DNA of 12,247 nt from PALSA-1355 sp041499515 (GTDB taxonomy: Bacteria > Planctomycetota > Planctomycetia > Pirellulales > PALSA-1355), in assembly GCA_041499515.1 (NCBI GenBank), contig JBGQKM010000187.1, forward strand, positions 1-12,247, written 5' to 3'. Made by a program: the position numbers and the translations under genes. A model generated the notes under the pieces. That model had not been told where the DNA came from. It did not search any database and was given only the letters and a program-made list of their open reading frames with translations. This document shows, piece by piece, positions 8,413-12,247 of the stretch. Within the stretch, counting starts at the first letter, position 1. Each line of letters opens with the position of its first letter.

Positions 8413-9339
8413 CTAAGTTCGTCCCTTGCGGACCAAGTGCTTGAGCCGTTCGCGCGCGTGCAAGTAATGGCTCAGCGCGTCGGCCAGCGGTTGATTCGTT
8501 TTCAGCAGCAGGTAGTCGATCGCGCGGTTGCCGCAGCCGCCGCGCACTTCGCTTAAAAACTGCTCCATCGCCGCTTGATAGGTTTTGCGAAAGGCCCACG
8601 GCTCGGCCAGCAGTTCTTCGTTTCCCTCGATGTCGCGAAACATGACCAGGTCGTCAAACGGCAGTTCGAGTTCATCGGGATCGAGAACATGCAACACGAT
8701 GATCTCGTGTCCTCGATATTGCAGCCGCCGCAATCCATCATAGAAAGCGTCCAAGTCAGTCAGCAGATCGGAAAGAATGACCATCAGCCCGCGCCGCTTG
8801 GTCTGTTCGCAAAGCGTCTGCAGCACCGCCCCCAGTTCCGTTTCGCGGGTCGGTTCGGCCTGCTCCAAGAGGCCGACGATGCGGGCCAATTGGGCCTGCG
8901 TGGCGGCGGGGGGCAGAACTTCACGCGTCTGCTGGTCGAACAGCGCCAAGCCGACCGGGTCCTGCTGTTCGACCAACAACGTGGCCAACGAAGCGGCGGC
9001 CGTGGCGGCATATTGGAATTTGTTGAGCGGCCCCGAGCCATACCGCATCGAGGCGCTGCAATCCAGCACCAGCGTGGCGCGCAAATTGCTCTCTTCTTCA
9101 TATTGCTTGACGTAAAACCGATCGGTGCGGCCCAGCACGCGCCAATCGAGCCGGCGCAGATCGTCCCCCGGGGAATACTCCCGATACTCGGCGAACTCGA
9201 CGTTGAATCCGTGGAACGGGCTGCGATGCAAGCCGGAGATCGTGCCCTCGACCACATGCCGAGCACGCAACGTCAACCCGGCGATCCGCGCCAGCACTTC
9301 AGGATCGGAAAACTTGGGCGACGTGGCCATCGACTTCAT
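8413..9339 (-). CDS. DUF58 domain protein (vWA-like, MoxR partner)
   Basis: This is a 308-residue soluble protein with no membrane segment or signal peptide. Hallmarks of DUF58 are clear: GLHRSPFHGFNVEFAEYREY (36-55), then SPGDDLRRLDWRVLGRTDRF (56-75) and VKQYEEESNLR (77-87). A vWA-type core starts with the MIDAS motif DCSAS at 93-97 and continues with a GLMVILSDLLTDLD strand (about 184-197). The C-terminus is basic (ARERLKHLVRKGRT). Some DUF58 proteins carry two N-terminal membrane helices; this one is the short cytoplasmic form. The gene overlaps the MoxR gene by 41 nt in a different frame, and AAGGAG lies 3 nt before the ATG at 9339. A second in-frame ATG at 9330 would have 12 nt spacing and is less likely. 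DUF58 genes directly after moxR are a standard arrangement, so it probably acts as adaptor or regulator of the ATPase. That role is family knowledge plus context. Confidence 0.95.
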   Translation of the reverse strand: MKSMATSPKFSDPEVLARIAGLTLRARHVVEGTISGLHRSPFHGFNVEFAEYREYSPGDDLRRLDWRVLGRTDRFYVKQYEEESNLRATLVLDCSASMRYGSGPLNKFQYAATAAASLATLLVEQQDPVGLALFDQQTREVLPPAATQAQLARIVGLLEQAEPTRETELGAVLQTLCEQTKRRGLMVILSDLLTDLDAFYDGLRRLQYRGHEIIVLHVLDPDELELPFDDLVMFRDIEGNEELLAEPWAFRKTYQAAMEQFLSEVRGGCGNRAIDYLLLKTNQPLADALSHYLHARERLKHLVRKGRT

Positions 9340-10348
9340 CTGCTCCTTGTCGCACCGGGATGTCTCGCAGCAATGCGCTGATGACGCTGTCGGGCGTTTG
9401 CCCCTCGGCCTGCGCCGCGTAGGTCGTGACCAGGCGATGCCGCAACACCGGATGCGCCACGGCCCGAATGTCTTCGATGGTCACGCAGGTCCGGCCATCG
9501 AGCGCCGCGCGCGCCTTGGCCGCCAGCACCAGCGCTTGGCCGGCCCGCGGACCGGCGCCCCAAGCGATCCACTTGTTGATGTACGCCGGCTTTTCCGGCT
9601 CGGTGGTCCGCGTCGAGCGCACGAGGTGCATCGCGTAGTCCAAGCAATGGTCGGATACGGGCACGCGACGCACCAGCGCCTGCAGTTCCGGAATTTCCTG
9701 GCCAGAGAGCACCTTGGCTAGTTCGGGTTGGTCCACGCCGGTGGTCACCCGATAGATCTGCCGCTCTTCGTCGGCGGTGGGATAGCCAACGAACACTTTG
9801 AACAGAAAACGATCCAGTTGGGCCTCCGGCAGCGGATAGGTGCCTTCCTGCTCGATGGGATTCTGCGTGGCCAGCACGAAAAACGGATCGGGCAGCGGAT
9901 GACGGTGTCCGCCGGCCGACACCTGGCGTTCTTGCATCGCCTCGAGCAACGCGGCCTGCGTCTTCGGCGGCGTGCGATTGATTTCGTCGGCCAACAACAC
10001 GTTGGTGAACACCGGCCCGCGCACATAGCGCAGTTGCCGAGCCCCCGTGGCGCGATCCTCCTGCAGCACCTCGGTGCCCGTGATGTCGCTGGGCATCAAG
10101 TCGGGCGTGAATTGAATGCGCGTGAAGTCCAGAGCCAGGCACTCGGCCAGGGTGCTGACCATCAAGGTTTTGGCCAGGCCCGGCACGCCTTCCAAAATGC
10201 AATGGCCGCGGGCAAAAATGCTGATCATCAGTTGATCGATCACGTCATCCTGGCCTACGACCACGCGGGCGATTTGTTCTCGCAAGCTCTGGTGCGCCTG
10301 TTTGAGTTTGTCCAGACCTTCCAGATCGGGGTCCAAAACGGTCTTCAC
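9299..10348 (-). CDS. MoxR family AAA+ ATPase
   Basis: This is a 349-residue cytoplasmic ATPase of the MoxR family, close to the family's usual length. Visible motifs: Walker A GVPGLAKT at 54-61, Walker B NVLLADEIN at 116-124, a following PKTQAALLEAMQE helix (128-140) typical of MoxR, sensor 1 Asn163 in ATQNPIEQEGTYPLPEAQLD, a likely arginine finger in LDRF (Arg180), and GPRAGQAL (266-273) as the sensor 2 region. All residues needed for ATP hydrolysis appear present. The start is GTG at 10348, supported by GAGGA 6 nt upstream; the next upstream gene stops 12 nt before it. MoxR ATPases form ring oligomers and act with vWA proteins as chaperone-like machines, some in metal insertion or complex maturation. 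The gene order MoxR, DUF58, BatA-like vWA, vWA fits that module. The client is unknown. The MoxR subfamily cannot be settled without a tree. Confidence 0.97.
   Translation of the reverse strand: MKTVLDPDLEGLDKLKQAHQSLREQIARVVVGQDDVIDQLMISIFARGHCILEGVPGLAKTLMVSTLAECLALDFTRIQFTPDLMPSDITGTEVLQEDRATGARQLRYVRGPVFTNVLLADEINRTPPKTQAALLEAMQERQVSAGGHRHPLPDPFFVLATQNPIEQEGTYPLPEAQLDRFLFKVFVGYPTADEERQIYRVTTGVDQPELAKVLSGQEIPELQALVRRVPVSDHCLDYAMHLVRSTRTTEPEKPAYINKWIAWGAGPRAGQALVLAAKARAALDGRTCVTIEDIRAVAHPVLRHRLVTTYAAQAEGQTPDSVISALLRDIPVRQGADEVDGHVAQVFRS
9343..9348 (-). promoter_or_regulatory. Ribosome binding site of the DUF58 gene, inside the MoxR coding region
   Basis: AAGGAG on the minus strand lies within the last codons of the MoxR gene, 3 nt before ATG at 9339 and 12 nt before the in-frame ATG at 9330. 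Neither spacing is ideal, so the exact start remains open by three codons. Its position supports translational coupling of the two genes. Confidence 0.5.
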
Positions 10349-10354
10349 GTGAGT

Positions 10355-10359
10355 TCCTC
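10355..10359 (-). promoter_or_regulatory. Ribosome binding site of the MoxR gene
   Basis: GAGGA on the minus strand is followed after 6 nt by the GTG at 10348. It decides the start, because the codon is GTG rather than ATG, and it sits in the short gap just after the upstream gene's TAG. Confidence 0.55.
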
Positions 10360-10360
10360 G

Positions 10361-11455
10361 CTAGCGTTGATAGACGGGTAGGTACTTGTAGGGCAGTTGC
10401 AGAATGATCAGCGCCACGGCGGTGCCATACGCCTTGCCGATGCCGTCGCCTTGCCACGATCCTTCACTCTTGTTCTGCATGGAAATCAACTGGTCGCGGG
10501 CGGCCGGAAAATACTTGTCCCAGTATTTGTCGCCCGCCAGATAGAAGGCCTGCGAGGCGTAGAGCTGGCAGTAGAAATCATGGCCGCTCTGCCGCCAGCT
10601 CTTGCTGTCCTCGAAATGGCGCCACACGTACTCCAGGCAGCGGTTGGCCACTGGCGCGTCATACTGGCCGGCGTTGTACAAACTGGCCACGGCCGCCGCC
10701 GAAATCGGCAAGCGGGGCCCGCCGCCGCTGCGCAGCGAATAGCTGATGCCTCCCTCCGAAGTGCTACAACGCTCGATGTACTGCACGGCCAGGGCAATCG
10801 TGCCGCGGGGAACCGCCAGGCCCGCGTTATGGGCCGCCCGCAATGCTTGCACCTGCGTGACGGTCACTGAGCCTTCGTCGCCGGCGCCGGGGATATAGGT
10901 CCAGCCGCCATCGCCGCTTTGCCCCTCGGCCGTCAGCTTCACGGCCTTGTCGATCACGATTTTCGTCTTATCGCGCAGCGCCGGCTTGATCTCGGTCCCA
11001 TAGACGCAGGATAAAAACATCAGCGCAAAGCCATGCCCGTGCATCGGCCGGCCGCTTTCCTGGCTGGGTCCGGTAAGCAGACCAGAAGAAGTCGAACAGT
11101 TCAGCAGAAATTCGACGGTTTTCTCGACCTGCGGCGCGTACCGGCCCCGCGAGGGCGAGTTGCCGTTGGCCAACATCGCCGTGCCGGCCAGCGCGGTCAT
11201 CGCCACGGGATAGGCCTGCCCCCCCTCGTCGTTGTTCCAGCTTCCGTCGCTGCCCTGGCTTTTGGCCAGATAATCCAAACCGGCGCGAACCGCTTTGAGC
11301 GTGGCCGCCGTGATGTGCTTGGGCATGACCTCTTCGACCGCTCCAGCGCATGCTGGGCTCAGCAACAGCGCGCCGGCTGCCAGCAACCCCTGCACGAGGC
11401 CGCGTCCACGGTATTGGCCGCGATATGACCTGAAACGGAGCCTTGAATACTGCAT
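10361..11455 (-). CDS. Exported prenyltransferase/squalene-oxidase repeat protein
   Basis: This is a 364-residue exported protein with an alpha/alpha-toroid fold. I chose ATG at 11455 because GAGGGG lies 7 nt upstream; the in-frame ATG at 11470 adds five residues but has its only purine run 1 nt away. An Arg-rich n-region and a hydrophobic LVQGLLAAGALLL (20-32) form a signal peptide, probably cleaved after ACAGA (35-39). QW-like repeat motifs are visible: QGSDGSW (67-73), QSGDGGWTY (179-187), SEGGISYS (233-240) and QNKSEGSW (327-334). There is no DxDD acid motif of squalene-hopene cyclases, so it is unlikely to be a cyclase. The HGHGFALMFLSCVYG stretch (139-153) and YASQAFYLAGDKYW (299-312) match a planctomycete-type subfamily as I recall it. 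It begins 18 nt after the SIMPL gene stop and ends 12 nt before MoxR, so co-transcription is likely. Role inferred: periplasmic binding or scaffold protein. Confidence 0.88.
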   Translation of the reverse strand: MQYSRLRFRSYRGQYRGRGLVQGLLAAGALLLSPACAGAVEEVMPKHITAATLKAVRAGLDYLAKSQGSDGSWNNDEGGQAYPVAMTALAGTAMLANGNSPSRGRYAPQVEKTVEFLLNCSTSSGLLTGPSQESGRPMHGHGFALMFLSCVYGTEIKPALRDKTKIVIDKAVKLTAEGQSGDGGWTYIPGAGDEGSVTVTQVQALRAAHNAGLAVPRGTIALAVQYIERCSTSEGGISYSLRSGGGPRLPISAAAVASLYNAGQYDAPVANRCLEYVWRHFEDSKSWRQSGHDFYCQLYASQAFYLAGDKYWDKYFPAARDQLISMQNKSEGSWQGDGIGKAYGTAVALIILQLPYKYLPVYQR

Positions 11456-11462
11456 ACCGTTA

Positions 11463-11468
11463 CCCCTC
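11463..11468 (-). promoter_or_regulatory. Ribosome binding site of the toroid-protein gene
   Basis: GAGGGG on the minus strand, 7 nt before ATG at 11455. It overlaps the alternative ATG at 11470 and is the reason the downstream start is preferred. Confidence 0.5.
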
Positions 11469-11473
11469 ATTTC

Positions 11474-12247
11474 CTACTGTTGAGCCGTGGCCGGATCGGG
11501 CGCTTGAATCGCGAATCGAACTGCCAGTTTGACTTGCACGGGAATGCCCGAGAGCGTCGGGGAGGCCACCCGGGGCGTATCGTTTGGCTCCGCGTTCGGT
11601 TGCGGCAGGCCATAGTTCTGTCCGTTCGGATTGGACGTCGGAGAATCGCCGGCGACCTGAATTTCCTGAACTGAAAGCGCCGAGCCGAGCTTGACGTGGT
11701 TCAGTTTGGCTAGCCGCGCCGCGCGGTTGCGCGCATCGGCCACAGCTTGCTCGTAGGCTTTCTCGCGCATCTCGGCCAGATCTGCCACCACGAATCGCAC
11801 CGGGACCGTATTGTTCATCATGTAGTTGCCATATCGCATATTGCGCATCACTTCGGCCGCGCTAGGACCAATCGTGACGCCCGAGTCCTGCGCCACGTCC
11901 AGCAATTTGCCGACGGTCTTGATCAGTTCGTCAGGCGCCACCTCGCGAACGTCCTTCAGTCGCACGCGGAGCGAGCTGGAGACTTCGATCTGGGGTTTCC
12001 CTGCTGCCTGCGGCATCCCGTTCATCATGCGCTGCTGCTGCTCGAGCCCAGCACCGGTGGAAATCGAAAGGCCCAAATCTTCTGTGGACAGCTCCTTGAT
12101 TTTCAGTTTCTCGAGCGCTTCCAGCAGGCGTTTCCTGGCGTCGCGATATTTCACCAGCGCGTCGCCGGTGAGCTCGGCCTTGCCGGCCAGGTGCAAGTCG
12201 ATTTCGACCCAATTGGGCCGCGCCAGCAATTCGCCGGTGCCAAAGAC
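11474..12247 (-). CDS. SIMPL (DUF541) domain protein, 5' end beyond window (partial)
   Basis: The frame is open from the right edge to TAG at 11474, giving 257 residues; the true start, and presumably a signal peptide, lie outside. A TTG at 12229 is not the start, because the upstream codons continue the domain as VFGTGELLARPNWVEIDL, matching the usual SIMPL opening of a G-x-G strand followed by a Pro and an I-x-L strand. Further SIMPL hallmarks are the DALVKYRDARKRLLEALEKL helix near the start, the middle strand VSSSLRVRLKD and, late in the domain, EKAYEQAVADARNRAARLAK followed by LGSALSVQEI. The end is Pro/Asn-rich (SPTSNPNGQNYGLPQPN) and finishes with a VQVKLAVRFAIQ strand. SIMPL proteins such as Brucella BP26 are exported and can form large oligomers; their molecular role is poorly known. 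The stop lies 18 nt before the next gene's preferred start, so it probably belongs to the same transcript. Confidence 0.9.
   Translation of the reverse strand, partial: VFGTGELLARPNWVEIDLHLAGKAELTGDALVKYRDARKRLLEALEKLKIKELSTEDLGLSISTGAGLEQQQRMMNGMPQAAGKPQIEVSSSLRVRLKDVREVAPDELIKTVGKLLDVAQDSGVTIGPSAAEVMRNMRYGNYMMNNTVPVRFVVADLAEMREKAYEQAVADARNRAARLAKLNHVKLGSALSVQEIQVAGDSPTSNPNGQNYGLPQPNAEPNDTPRVASPTLSGIPVQVKLAVRFAIQAPDPATAQQ

Noticed and set aside
8390..8599. Seventy-codon N-terminal extension of the BatA-like gene
   Set aside because: The extension overlaps DUF58 coding sequence and lacks family features; the canonical BatA-type N-terminus begins at the ATG at 8389.
8575..9381. Plus-strand open frame of 268 codons opposite the DUF58 gene
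   Set aside because: Antisense to unmistakable DUF58 motifs; composition is that of a complementary frame.
9336..10202. Minus-strand open frame of 288 codons inside the MoxR gene
   Set aside because: A shifted frame of the MoxR gene; the product is Gly/Arg/Ala-rich, while the MoxR frame carries all the AAA+ motifs.
12227..12229. TTG as the start of the SIMPL gene
   Set aside because: The codons upstream to the window edge are open and continue the SIMPL domain's opening strand, so the gene begins outside the window.

Overview
The window is a gene-dense, GC-rich piece of bacterial chromosome in which every supported gene lies on the minus strand, so transcription runs from right (12247) to left (1). 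The gene set points to a planctomycete, probably Pirellulales-like: a MoxR AAA+ ATPase, a DUF58 protein, two large membrane vWA proteins with a BatA-type N-terminus or tail, a DUF4175-like membrane protein, and an exported squalene-cyclase-fold protein lacking catalytic residues. This assignment comes from gene content and family resemblance, not from a marker gene.

Layout in transcription order: (1) 12247-11474, a SIMPL/DUF541 protein cut by the right edge. (2) 11455-10361, an exported prenyltransferase/squalene-oxidase-repeat protein. (3) 10348-9299, the MoxR ATPase. (4) 9339-8413, the DUF58 protein, overlapping the MoxR gene by 41 nt. (5) 8389-6212, a BatA-like membrane vWA protein. (6) 6158-3720, a second membrane vWA protein with a glutamine-amidotransferase-like central fold. 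(7) 3681-1462, a DUF4175-like three-helix membrane protein with a large periplasmic part. (8) 1318-1, an exported coiled-coil protein cut by the left edge. Gaps from gene 1 to gene 7 are all under 60 nt, which suggests one polycistronic unit. The only larger gap (1319-1461) holds a good sigma-70-like promoter candidate, so gene 8 may also be transcribed separately.

Working model (inference): MoxR and the soluble DUF58 protein form a cytoplasmic ATPase/adaptor pair. They act on, or with, the two membrane vWA proteins, which present MIDAS metal-binding domains. The DUF4175-like and coiled-coil proteins extend the assembly in the periplasm, and the toroid and SIMPL proteins are periplasmic partners. 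MoxR-vWA systems are generally thought to be chaperone-like devices for maturation of envelope or metal-dependent complexes. The client here cannot be read from the sequence.

No tRNA, rRNA, CRISPR array, insertion sequence, convincing terminator or integration site was seen. The operon's own promoter and both terminal genes' missing ends lie outside the window.
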